7,097 bases of DNA from NCBI GenBank assembly GCA_934402125.1, contig CAKRTY010000076.1, positions 1 to 7,097 of the forward strand. The letters are read 5' to 3'. The translations under genes were made by a program, and so were the position numbers. The stretch comes from an uncultured Anaerosacchariphilus sp. Lineage in GTDB: Bacteria; Bacillota; Clostridia; Lachnospirales; Lachnospiraceae. Every line of letters begins with the position of its first letter. Position 1 is the first letter of the stretch. The notes under the pieces are model-generated. The model was given only the letters and a program-made list of their open reading frames with translations. It was not told the DNA's origin and ran no database searches. Below, piece by piece: positions 1 through 5,793 of this stretch.

Positions 1-1554
1 GGTACCATCCTCGATAAGGCTGATGGTACCATGCTTCAGCTCGCCTGCCGCATAGGCTTCGGAATGGATATAGCTGATTTCCTTCATTTTCAGGCTGCCT
101 TCCAGAGAGATAGCGTAATCGATTCCCCGGCCGATAAAAAATACATCGTGGGCTGCCGCCTGCTTGGAAGCAAACCACTGGAGCCGCTCCTTGTCCTGGA
201 GAATCCGGGTAATTTTTTCCGGCAGGGTTCCCATTTCCGCTATCAGGCCCTGATAACGCTCTCCGTCAATCTCGCCCCGGGCCTTCGCGAACTGGACCGC
301 CAGAATATCGCAGGCCAGAAGCTGCGTGCTGTAGGCTTTTGTGGTTGCCACGGAAATCTCCGGCCCGGCCAGGGTATAGAATACCTTATCTGCCTCCCGG
401 GCAATGGAGGAGCCTACCACATTTACGATAGCCAGGGTACGGATTCCCAGTTTCTTCGCCTCCCGGAGAGCCGCCAGGGTATCGGCTGTCTCGCCGGACT
501 GGCTGATGAGGATTACCAGGCCCTTCTTATCCAGCAGCAGGGTCCGATAGCGGAATTCAGAAGCCAGCTCTACCCGGACCGGTATCTTCGCCAGATCCTC
601 TATCACATACTGGGCCGATACGGCGGCATGATAAGCGGAGCCGCAGGCTACCATATAAATCTGGCTGATATCCCGGATTTCTTCATCGGAAAGTCCCATC
701 TCAGACAGATCTATCACGCCATCCTTCACCACAGAGTTTAAGGTATCCTGAAGGGCTTTTGGCTGCTCATGAATTTCCTTCATCATGAAATGCTCAAAGC
801 CGGCCTTTTCTGCCGCTTCCGCATCCCACTTGATTTCCACCGGAGTTTTCTCAATCTCATCGCCATCCAGGTTATAAAAGGTGATAGCGCCCTTCTGCAG
901 ACGGGCCAGCTCCATGTTGCCGATATAATAGACATTTCTGGTGTATTTCAGAATAGCCGGTACATCAGAGGCCACATAACACTCCCCATTTTCCACTCCC
1001 AGAATCATCGGGCTGTCCTTGCGGGCCACGTATATCTCCTCCGGATAATCCCGGAACATGACAGCCAGGGCATAGGATCCGCGGATCCGCACCATGGCGT
1101 GGTTGATGGCGTCCACCGGAGTGCCCAGGTATTTCTTATAATAATAATCGATCAGCTTGATCGCCACTTCTGTATCGGTATGGGAATAGAACTGATAGCC
1201 TTTGAGCAGCAGCTTATCCTTCAGCTCCTGATAGTTCTCGATAATCCCGTTGTGTACGCCTACCACATTGCCGTCATCGCTGCAATGGGGATGGGCATTA
1301 TTCTCGGATGGCTCGCCGTGGGTCGCCCAGCGGGTGTGGCCGATTCCACAGTCGCCTATCAGCGCCTGACCGCCATTGGTTTTCTCTGCCAGAATCTTCA
1401 GCCGTCCCTTAGCCTTTACAATCTCGATGGGCGCGTCTCCATTCCGCACCGCCAGTCCTGCGGAATCGTATCCTCTGTACTCCAGCTTGGAAAGTCCATC
1501 CAGCAAAATCGGAGCTGCCTGCTGATTCCCAACAAATCCTACAATACCACACAT
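1..1554 (-). CDS. glmS: Glutamine--fructose-6-phosphate aminotransferase (isomerizing), 3' end cut by window
   Basis: GlmS converts fructose-6-phosphate and glutamine to glucosamine-6-phosphate, the cytoplasmic entry step to UDP-GlcNAc for peptidoglycan and other glycans. The visible 518 codons are open to the left edge; the family is about 600-610 residues, so roughly 90 C-terminal residues are missing. The protein begins MCGIVGFVG, and Cys2 is the N-terminal nucleophile of the class II glutaminase domain once Met is removed. Further glutaminase motifs are EYRGYDSAG (about 25-33), GHTRWATHG (72-80) and HNGIIENY. The first SIS domain shows CGSAYHA (about residue 302), SQSGETAD (about 350) and TTKAYSTQ (about 402). 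The second SIS domain includes GRGIDYAISLEG and the GELKHGTISLIEDGT stretch at the edge. The start is fixed by Cys2 and by AGGAGG at 1566-1571, 11 nt upstream. It has its own upstream control region and lies behind the terminator of the neighbouring operon. Identification is secure. Confidence 0.97.
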   Translation of the reverse strand, partial: MCGIVGFVGNQQAAPILLDGLSKLEYRGYDSAGLAVRNGDAPIEIVKAKGRLKILAEKTNGGQALIGDCGIGHTRWATHGEPSENNAHPHCSDDGNVVGVHNGIIENYQELKDKLLLKGYQFYSHTDTEVAIKLIDYYYKKYLGTPVDAINHAMVRIRGSYALAVMFRDYPEEIYVARKDSPMILGVENGECYVASDVPAILKYTRNVYYIGNMELARLQKGAITFYNLDGDEIEKTPVEIKWDAEAAEKAGFEHFMMKEIHEQPKALQDTLNSVVKDGVIDLSEMGLSDEEIRDISQIYMVACGSAYHAAVSAQYVIEDLAKIPVRVELASEFRYRTLLLDKKGLVILISQSGETADTLAALREAKKLGIRTLAIVNVVGSSIAREADKVFYTLAGPEISVATTKAYSTQLLACDILAVQFAKARGEIDGERYQGLIAEMGTLPEKITRILQDKERLQWFASKQAAAHDVFFIGRGIDYAISLEGSLKMKEISYIHSEAYAAGELKHGTISLIEDGT

Positions 1555-1565
1555 ATGTCTTATAT

Positions 1566-1571
1566 CCTCCT
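1566..1571 (-). promoter_or_regulatory. Ribosome binding site of glmS
   Basis: On the minus strand this reads AGGAGG, a perfect anti-Shine-Dalgarno complement, followed by an 11-nt spacer and the ATG at 1554-1552. The spacer is slightly long, but no other ATG nearby keeps the obligatory Met-Cys start of GlmS. Confidence 0.8.
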
Positions 1572-1582
1572 GTTCTTCTTTC

Positions 1583-1611
1583 TATCTATACGCTGTCAGA
1601 TAAAATGTCAA
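1583..1611 (-). promoter_or_regulatory. Candidate proximal glmS promoter
   Basis: The minus strand has a perfect -35 hexamer TTGACA (1606-1611), a 17-nt spacer and TAGATA (1583-1588); an overlapping TATAGA would give a 15-nt spacer. A start near 1576 would leave a leader of only about 22 nt, with the Shine-Dalgarno sequence almost at the 5' end. The -35 is excellent and the -10 is mediocre, so this is a secondary candidate to the promoter at 1659-1686. Confidence 0.3.
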
Positions 1612-1630
1612 AACTGTATTCGCCAGGTTC

Positions 1631-1650
1631 CATGAATCGGGACCGACATG
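1631..1650. promoter_or_regulatory. Imperfect dyad at the predicted glmS transcription start
   Basis: The segment reads CATG-AA-TCGG-GA-CCGA-CATG: two inverted arms (CATG and TCGG) with a 2-nt bulge on one side and a 2-nt centre. It lies just downstream of the predicted -10 at 1659-1664, so it would cover about +2 to +21 of the transcript. It could be an operator or a small 5' leader hairpin. The sequence shows the symmetry only; a function is inference. Confidence 0.35.
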
Positions 1651-1658
1651 TTATAGGT

Positions 1659-1686
1659 ATTGTAGCAGATATTCTTTAAATTGAAA
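1659..1686 (-). promoter_or_regulatory. Main candidate glmS promoter (extended -10)
   Basis: On the minus strand, -35 TTTCAA (1681-1686) is followed by a 16-nt spacer and -10 TACAAT (1659-1664). The -10 is preceded by TGC, giving the TGn extension that compensates for a weak -35. The start would fall near 1652, leaving a leader of about 98 nt. The first of four direct repeats (1682-1695) overlaps the -35 box, as expected for a regulator acting at this promoter. This is pattern reading only; no start has been mapped. Confidence 0.55.
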
Positions 1687-1771
1687 AGTACAAATTAAAA
1701 TCCGACTAAAAAGTGCAAATATACATTTTTAGTTACTCAAAAGTACAAATGTAAGCTTAAAAAGTGCAAAT
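1682..1771 (-). repeat. Four direct 14-nt repeats upstream of glmS
   Basis: On the minus strand the unit is ATTTGYACTTTTNA, present four times with all fixed positions matching: 1758-1771 (GC form), 1737-1750 (GT form), 1707-1720 (GC form) and 1682-1695 (GT form). The variable Y alternates C, T, C, T. The distances between starts are 21, 30 and 25 nt, so the first pair is two helical turns apart. All copies have the same orientation and end at the -35 box of the glmS promoter. This layout suggests a multi-site operator for a protein that binds direct repeats, such as a LytTR-type regulator, but the regulator class is a guess. The surrounding DNA is AT-rich, but four near-identical 14-mers within 90 nt are unlikely to be chance. 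Confidence 0.75.
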
Positions 1772-1781
1772 TTATTTTACC

Positions 1782-1810
1782 ATAATATTCCAAGTCGCTA
1801 ATGCAATCAA
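1782..1810 (-). promoter_or_regulatory. Candidate distal promoter upstream of the glmS repeats
   Basis: The minus strand shows TTGATT (1805-1810), a 17-nt spacer and TATTAT (1782-1787), each close to the sigma-A consensus. The -35 overlaps the U-tract of the preceding terminator. A start near 1775 would place the four direct repeats immediately downstream of +1 and give a leader of about 220 nt. It would form a tandem pair with the promoter at 1659-1686. Confidence 0.35.
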
Positions 1811-1837
1811 AAAAGAGAACCTCGCGGTTCTCTTTTT
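1809..1837 (-). terminator. Rho-independent terminator of the six-gene operon
   Basis: On the minus strand a 7-bp stem GAGAACC / GGTTCTC closes a GCGA tetraloop (GNRA type) and is followed by six T residues. Flanking A and T runs extend the stem, so it might also work weakly in the other direction. It begins 23 nt after the stop codon at 1861-1863 and separates the operon from the glmS control region. Confidence 0.92.
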
Positions 1838-1860
1838 CGGATAAGAAGAATGAAAATAAT

Positions 1861-2556
1861 TTATGCTCTCTTCTGCTTCTTCGCTGCGATTGCTGCTACG
1901 CCAAGTACGGCTGCTGCTGCGAACCATACCATATACTCAGCAGTCTCGCCAGTCTTCGGAGAGGTTGCTCCTGTGCTGGAAGAGCTGGAGCTGCTGGAAC
2001 TGGAGCTGGAACTACTGGAGCCGGAGCTGCTGGATCCAGAACTGCTGGAGCTGCTGTCTGCTACTACGATAACCGGAGACAGACTTGCAAACTTCACAGT
2101 GATGGTCTTCGCGTCCATATCTACATTGGACGGTGTAAGAACTTCCCAGCCGCTTCCCTCTACATAGTGAAGAACTTTTACGTTCTTTACACTGTTGGTC
2201 AGGTTTGCGATACCCAGAGTTACAACATACTTTCCATCTGCATCCCTTGTAGCTGTGGTTGCTGTTACATCGATAACAGAAGTCAGTGCTTTCTTTCCTT
2301 CTACTGCCTTCTTCACATCCTCAGGAGCGCCTGCGCTCAGCAGATTGCTCAGAGTAGCCTGGCTGCCGTCGTTGAATTTTTCAATTCTTTCCTTTACAGC
2401 TGCGTCCGATACGTGAGCCGCTCCATCAGCGGTCACAACGATTCCGTCGCTCTTGGATACTGCATCCGTGGTCTTGCTCGGTGCTGCGCATACGCTCAGG
2501 GTCTGAGCTGCAAGCAGACCTACCATCAACATTGCTGCAAATACTTTCTTTTTCAT
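1861..2556 (-). CDS. Secreted serine-tract surface protein with SPKTG sortase signal
   Basis: This 231-residue precursor is predicted to be exported and covalently anchored to the wall. Residues 1-24 form a classical signal peptide (KKK n-region, hydrophobic core, cleavage near VCA-A). Residues 26-90 are polar and helix-prone. Residues about 92-167 contain alternating hydrophobic strands with KVLHYVEGSGWEVL and ASLSPVIVVAD, probably a beta-sandwich; I do not assign a named family. Residues 168-194 are a tract of 25 Ser and 2 Gly. SPKTG (199-203), a hydrophobic helix and the basic tail KKQKRA form a complete cell-wall sorting signal. SPKTG is a known target of Clostridioides difficile SrtB. 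The gene starts 30 nt after the class B sortase stop, with GGAAGG 8 nt before the ATG, so it is very probably that enzyme's dedicated substrate. The serine tract could be a flexible stalk or a glycosylation site (inference). It is the last gene before the terminator; its biological role is unknown. Confidence 0.88.
   Translation of the reverse strand: MKKKVFAAMLMVGLLAAQTLSVCAAPSKTTDAVSKSDGIVVTADGAAHVSDAAVKERIEKFNDGSQATLSNLLSAGAPEDVKKAVEGKKALTSVIDVTATTATRDADGKYVVTLGIANLTNSVKNVKVLHYVEGSGWEVLTPSNVDMDAKTITVKFASLSPVIVVADSSSSSSGSSSSGSSSSSSSSSSSSSSSTGATSPKTGETAEYMVWFAAAAVLGVAAIAAKKQKRA
1975..2055 (-). repeat. Serine-rich stalk-coding tract (25 Ser, 2 Gly)
   Basis: Residues 168-194 of the SPKTG protein are six Ser, Gly, four Ser, Gly, fifteen Ser. 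The codons are a mix of AGC, TCC, AGT and TCT rather than a pure trinucleotide run. This suggests selection for the amino acid run and lowers the chance of simple replication slippage. AGC/TCC blocks still recur and might permit length change between strains. Confidence 0.85.
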
Positions 2557-2586
2557 TTGTTTTGCCTTCCTTCCATATCATGTTTT

Positions 2587-3348
2587 TCATTCTTCTATCG
2601 ATACCAGTACAGCCTGTACCAGATATCTTCTGTCAGCCATCCCTGCATAGCAGGTGGACAGGGTGATAATCCTGTCCTCCGCAGTCACTTCCATCGAAGT
2701 GTCTACGAACGAATTCATATCGCGCATGGAGCGCACATCCTCCAGATAACCCGCAAATACCTGCGGATCCTGAAAATCGAAATTCAAAAGCAGATGTCTG
2801 CTGTCATAAAGATACGCCGCAAAAATCTTATAATGCAGAATTTTGTCCGGCATATAAATCGTAATATCCCGATTTTCATCAAAGAAGCTCCGGTCACTGT
2901 AGTTATGAAGCGTCCGGAACATACTTCCGTTCTTCATATTGTGTCCGTAGATTACCGTGTTGGGATCTGTAAAATCTTTCCTGTTATAATTCTCCGTAAA
3001 AATCGCTCCGGCGATATCCTCTTTTCCATCTATATCATGGTTCAGGTAATAACTGTTGTCACTGTCATGCTGCAAGATTGGATAATCCACTTTGGTTCCC
3101 GGCACAGTAATCCAGGCGTAAACCTCCGGATTTTCCTCCTGCAGCGCCGCGAAGTCAATCGGTATCTCCAAGCTTTTCTCCGGCTCTTCTGTCTCTTCTT
3201 CTACCTCTTTCGGTTCTTCTGTCTTTACCTCCTGCTGCAGCTCCTCGTACTGTTCTCCACTCTCCCTGGAGACTGTAAGCTTCCAGATCCCCATCGCGGC
3301 ACAGAATACTGCCGCAGCTGCAATGATAACTGCCGCCCTGTTTTTCAT
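2587..3348 (-). CDS. srtB: Class B sortase
   Basis: This cysteine transpeptidase cleaves a sorting signal between Thr and Gly and joins the protein to peptidoglycan on the outer membrane face. The 253 residues comprise an N-terminal membrane anchor (about 5-22), an acidic Glu/Pro-rich tether (about 29-62) and the sortase B domain (about 63-253). The catalytic set is complete: His136 in YGHNM, Cys233 in TLSTC and Arg241 in RRYLVQ. NPEVYAWITVPGT and VDYPILQ near residues 73-93 and the long helical insertion between the His and Cys motifs (about 190-212) are typical of class B. The start lies 1 nt past the LCP stop codon, with AAGAAGG 9 nt upstream, so the two genes are almost certainly cotranscribed. 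The SPKTG protein directly downstream is its likely substrate and matches the (S/P)PKTG preference known for C. difficile SrtB. The class is secure; substrate specificity is inferred. Confidence 0.95.
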   Translation of the reverse strand: MKNRAAVIIAAAAVFCAAMGIWKLTVSRESGEQYEELQQEVKTEEPKEVEEETEEPEKSLEIPIDFAALQEENPEVYAWITVPGTKVDYPILQHDSDNSYYLNHDIDGKEDIAGAIFTENYNRKDFTDPNTVIYGHNMKNGSMFRTLHNYSDRSFFDENRDITIYMPDKILHYKIFAAYLYDSRHLLLNFDFQDPQVFAGYLEDVRSMRDMNSFVDTSMEVTAEDRIITLSTCYAGMADRRYLVQAVLVSIEE

Positions 3349-3349
3349 G

Positions 3350-4339
3350 CTACTCTACCTTCTTATAAAATGTCTCAAGCACCTTTTCATAAAAAGCGCT
3401 GTCATCTATTCGATATTCATCAAATTCGCCGTCAAAGCTACTCTCACCCGGAACCGTCCAGCTTTCACTGTCCGCTTCCTTGCCAAGGGCTTCTGCCAGC
3501 TTCGCGAACCAGTCATTATGAATCGTGCCCGTCATATAAGGCTTCAGCTTCTGATACATACTTCCCACAAGACCCGGATCCGATGCCAGAGATTCCCGGA
3601 CCTGTTCTCCCAGTGCTGCCAAAAATACCTGCTGACGCTCCATCCTGGCTACCGCGCTCTCATGCGTCTCAACATCCCGATACCGCACAAAGGTCTCGGC
3701 ATTTTCCGGTGTAACCGTGACCGTCGCGCCCTGCTTCATTTCCGGATCTTTTTTCTCCAGACTGTCATTGGGAACTACCACATCTATGTTACCCACACAT
3801 TCCAGCAATGCCGGAATGCCGTCCATACTCAAACTGCTGGTTCCCTGAATCGGGATTCCGTAAAACAGTCTGCTCACCGCTTCCTCTGCCAGCCTACAGC
3901 TTTCATAACCTCCATCGCCATACGCATAAGCCAGGCTGATGTGATCCTCGGTCAGCCCCAGGCTCCCGCCGGCTTTATCAAAAACTTCTATCTGCGTCAT
4001 GGTATCGCGCGGAATGGAAATAAGCTTTACGCTCTTTTCTACCCGGTCATAACTGACAAGATACAGCGCGTCAGACTGTCCGGCGTCTGCCTGTCCGGTT
4101 CTGGTCTCCACTCGTTCCCTTGTGTCGATTCCCAGAAAAAGGAAATTGCTCAGGTGATCGTTGTATTGATACTGCTCCCCCTGCCAGATAACCGCGCCGT
4201 CCGCCGCTACCTCTTCTTCCACAGTCTCCTGGGGCTCTGTCTCTTCTGTATTTTCCTGCTGTTCTGCTTTTCCGCAGCCCGCTGCAAGCACCAGAGCCAG
4301 CAAAAAGCCACCGACTGCCTTTTTATATTGTTTACGCAT
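3350..4339 (-). CDS. LytR-CpsA-Psr (LCP) family protein, predicted lipoprotein
   Basis: LCP enzymes transfer lipid-linked glycopolymers (teichoic acids, capsule) to peptidoglycan outside the membrane. From the chosen ATG the product has 329 residues. Residues 1-22 form a lipoprotein signal with basic n-region, hydrophobic core and lipobox LAAGC, so Cys22 would be lipidated. An acidic linker (about 26-47) precedes the LCP domain. LCP motifs are NFLFLGIDTR (Asp72), QSDALYLVS (Ser89-Asp90), LISIPRDT (Arg111, Asp112), LAYAYGDGG (136-144) and the polyprenyl-phosphate-binding region VRYRD..RMERQQ (Arg219, Arg221, Arg232, Arg235). The Asp usually just before the third Arg is Ala here. The chosen start overlaps the kinase stop by 8 nt (ATGCGTAA); an ATG at 4354 would add five residues. 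Neither has a clear Shine-Dalgarno sequence, so translational coupling is likely. The family is secure; the glycan and acceptor are unknown. Confidence 0.93.
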   Translation of the reverse strand: MRKQYKKAVGGFLLALVLAAGCGKAEQQENTEETEPQETVEEEVAADGAVIWQGEQYQYNDHLSNFLFLGIDTRERVETRTGQADAGQSDALYLVSYDRVEKSVKLISIPRDTMTQIEVFDKAGGSLGLTEDHISLAYAYGDGGYESCRLAEEAVSRLFYGIPIQGTSSLSMDGIPALLECVGNIDVVVPNDSLEKKDPEMKQGATVTVTPENAETFVRYRDVETHESAVARMERQQVFLAALGEQVRESLASDPGLVGSMYQKLKPYMTGTIHNDWFAKLAEALGKEADSESWTVPGESSFDGEFDEYRIDDSAFYEKVLETFYKKVE

Positions 4340-5033
4340 TTTCTGTCTTATCATAATCGTATTTATAATATCCGTAATGCTTGTAATACTTGTCCTGCTC
4401 CAGATCCACTTTATTCAGCACAGCGCCCAGGATTTTACAATTTGTCTGCTCCAGCTGCCGCTTTACGCGCTGGAGAATCTTGTAGCTGACACGCTTGTTC
4501 TCAATAACCAGAATAACGCCATCGCACCATTTCGCGGCAATCAGAGCGTCGCTGACGCTTCCCAGCGGCGGCGCGTCCAGGATAATACAGTCGTACTCGC
4601 TTCGGAACTGCTGAATCATCTGACCAAAGGCCTCGTCCTCCAGAAGCTCGGAAGGATTCGGCACACAGGGACCTGCAAACACCACATCCATGTCCGGAAA
4701 ATTCGTCTCATAGCATACCTCTTCCATATCCGCCTGCCCGCAAAGGTAATTGGATAACCCCTTCAGATTCTTTCCTTTTACCCGATAACGGCTGACAAAG
4801 GTGGATTTGCGGATATCCGCATCCAGAAGCAATACCTTTTTGCCCATATTGCCCATCTCCCTGGTCAGCTGAAACGCTATATTGCTCTTTCCCTCATTGG
4901 GGAAACAGCTTGATATCAGAATGACACGGATACCTCTTCCCGCAAACTGCAGGTTGGTACGCAATGTCTTAATCGCTTCTTCATAAAAGCTGTCCGGCTT
5001 TTTGGGATCCGTCATAACTATGCTCTGTTTCAT
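4332..5033 (-). CDS. cpsD: CpsD-type tyrosine-protein kinase (BY-kinase)
   Basis: This cytoplasmic autophosphorylating tyrosine kinase controls polymerisation and export of capsule or exopolysaccharide and needs a CpsC-like membrane partner for activity. The 233 residues show the BY-kinase P-loop set: Walker A SSCFPNEGKS (41-50, Lys49), Walker A' LLLDADIRKS (68-77, Asp71 and Asp73) and Walker B CIILDAPP (149-156, Asp153). FYEEAIKTLRTNLQFA (16-31) is the usual N-terminal oligomer-interface helix, and GPCVPNPSELL (121-131) is a further family motif. The C-terminal tail has seven tyrosines between 216 and 227, the substrate cluster for trans-phosphorylation. The ATG overlaps the cpsC stop as ATGA, with AAGGTG 5 nt upstream inside the cpsC tail. 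The phosphatase two genes upstream is its expected antagonist. An in-frame slippery heptamer just upstream could also give a CpsC-CpsD fusion. Confidence 0.96.
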   Translation of the reverse strand: MKQSIVMTDPKKPDSFYEEAIKTLRTNLQFAGRGIRVILISSCFPNEGKSNIAFQLTREMGNMGKKVLLLDADIRKSTFVSRYRVKGKNLKGLSNYLCGQADMEEVCYETNFPDMDVVFAGPCVPNPSELLEDEAFGQMIQQFRSEYDCIILDAPPLGSVSDALIAAKWCDGVILVIENKRVSYKILQRVKRQLEQTNCKILGAVLNKVDLEQDKYYKHYGYYKYDYDKTENA

Positions 5034-5782
5034 TTTTTCACCTTTTTTACTTTTTTCTTTTTCGGTTTCTGTTTATCGGACTTTCTCTTATTATTCAGGA
5101 AATCTTTTCTGTCAGGTACGACCGCCAGGGTAGGAATACCCAGATAATGTTCCACATCCTCCTCCGACTTAATCGTATCGTCCATCAGCGTCAGAATCAC
5201 AACAATACCGCAGCTTACCATTACCCCAAGCAGAGCGCCCAGCGCTATATTCTTTTTCATGCTGGGACTGGAGGGATATTCGGCTACCTGTCCCTCATCG
5301 ATGATCTTCGGCGGAATTCCTTCCATCTTATCACCGATAAATTCCGACGTCACAGAAGCCACTTCATCCACGATCCGTTTCGCTTCCGCCGCATTCGGGT
5401 AGGTAATTGTGATTTCCATGATCCGGCTGTCTCCCGGATTGTTAATATCCAGATCCTCGACCAGCTCATCGTAGGTAATATCCAGCTTCAGATTCTCAAT
5501 GACCTTGTCCACTACCTGATGGCTTGTGGTCAGAATCTCATAGTCCTTGGTCAGCTGCGTCCCCATCTGCAGATCCGCCAGGGAAGCCAACGTTGTCTCC
5601 TTGGTAAGCACCAGCATGGTGGTGGTAGACTGATACATCGGTTTGAGCACCAGCCTGGTATACCCAAAGGCTGCCGCTCCACATATCATTCCCGCCAGAC
5701 AGATCCAGATCAGCTTTCTCCTAAGCGCGTATAAAAGCTCTACCAGATCGATCTCTATTTCGTCATCGTACTCTTTTTCCAT
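5030..5782 (-). CDS. cpsC: Wzz/CpsC-like chain-length determinant and kinase activator
   Basis: This membrane protein sets polysaccharide chain length and activates the CpsD kinase. The chosen 250-residue form begins MEKEYDDEIEIDLVELLYAL, typical of the family. TM1 spans about 24-46, an extracellular Wzz domain about 47-178, and TM2 about 179-199. The conserved YPSSPSMKKN motif (169-178) sits just before TM2. The cytoplasmic part DDTIKSEEDVEHYLGIPTLAVVPD (201-224) is the kinase-activating segment. The last 19 residues hold 12 Lys, an unusually basic tail. The start at 5782 is preferred because GAGGGG lies 7 nt upstream and the family begins here; an in-frame start at 5827 would overlap the phosphatase gene and add 15 atypical residues. 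The gap to the phosphatase stop is 11 nt. The A-rich 3' end carries the cpsD ribosome binding site and a possible -1 slippery site. Confidence 0.94.
   Translation of the reverse strand: MEKEYDDEIEIDLVELLYALRRKLIWICLAGMICGAAAFGYTRLVLKPMYQSTTTMLVLTKETTLASLADLQMGTQLTKDYEILTTSHQVVDKVIENLKLDITYDELVEDLDINNPGDSRIMEITITYPNAAEAKRIVDEVASVTSEFIGDKMEGIPPKIIDEGQVAEYPSSPSMKKNIALGALLGVMVSCGIVVILTLMDDTIKSEEDVEHYLGIPTLAVVPDRKDFLNNKRKSDKQKPKKKKVKKVKK
5042..5048 (-). other. In-frame A AAA AAG slippery heptamer at the cpsC/cpsD junction
   Basis: Read in the cpsC frame the codons are GTA AAA AAG, so the heptamer A AAA AAG is in the exact phase needed for tandem tRNA slippage, as at the dnaX site. After a -1 shift the frame continues GGT GAA AAA ATG and enters cpsD at its start codon with no stop between, giving a CpsC-CpsD fusion. 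The same A-rich stretch includes the cpsD Shine-Dalgarno AAGGTG. I see no strong downstream hairpin and no upstream Shine-Dalgarno-like stimulator, so use of the site is speculative. Confidence 0.35.
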
Positions 5783-5793
5783 AACCAAACCCC

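Noticed and set aside
1..30. Perfect 9-bp inverted repeat GGTACCATC / GATGGTACC with a 12-nt centre at the left edge
   Set aside because: It lies inside glmS and both arms encode Gly-Thr in the conserved stretch HGTISLIEDGT, so protein constraint plus identical codon choice explains it.
31..1635. Long plus-strand open frames opposite glmS (31-741 and 769-1635)
   Set aside because: They are antisense to an unmistakable GlmS frame, have no recognisable domains and no convincing ribosome binding sites.
1609..1650. Two short overlapping open frames in the glmS leader (13 codons from the ATG at 1650, 15 codons from the ATG at 1633)
   Set aside because: Neither has a Shine-Dalgarno sequence or codon pattern suggesting an attenuator peptide; such frames are expected by chance in a leader of this length.
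1975..2055. Serine tract as a phase-variable microsatellite
   Set aside because: The codons are a mix of AGC, AGT, TCC and TCT with no long pure repeat, so slippage is not favoured by the sequence.
1861..2556. Lipobox reading of LSVC in the SPKTG protein signal peptide
   Set aside because: Val at the position before Cys does not fit a lipobox, and the C-terminal sorting signal already provides wall anchoring; ordinary signal peptidase cleavage is more likely.
1801..3714. Long plus-strand open frame of about 637 codons across the SPKTG protein, sortase and part of the LCP gene
   Set aside because: It is rich in Cys, Ser and Arg with no domain, runs through the terminator hairpin, and is antisense to three genes with clear motifs.
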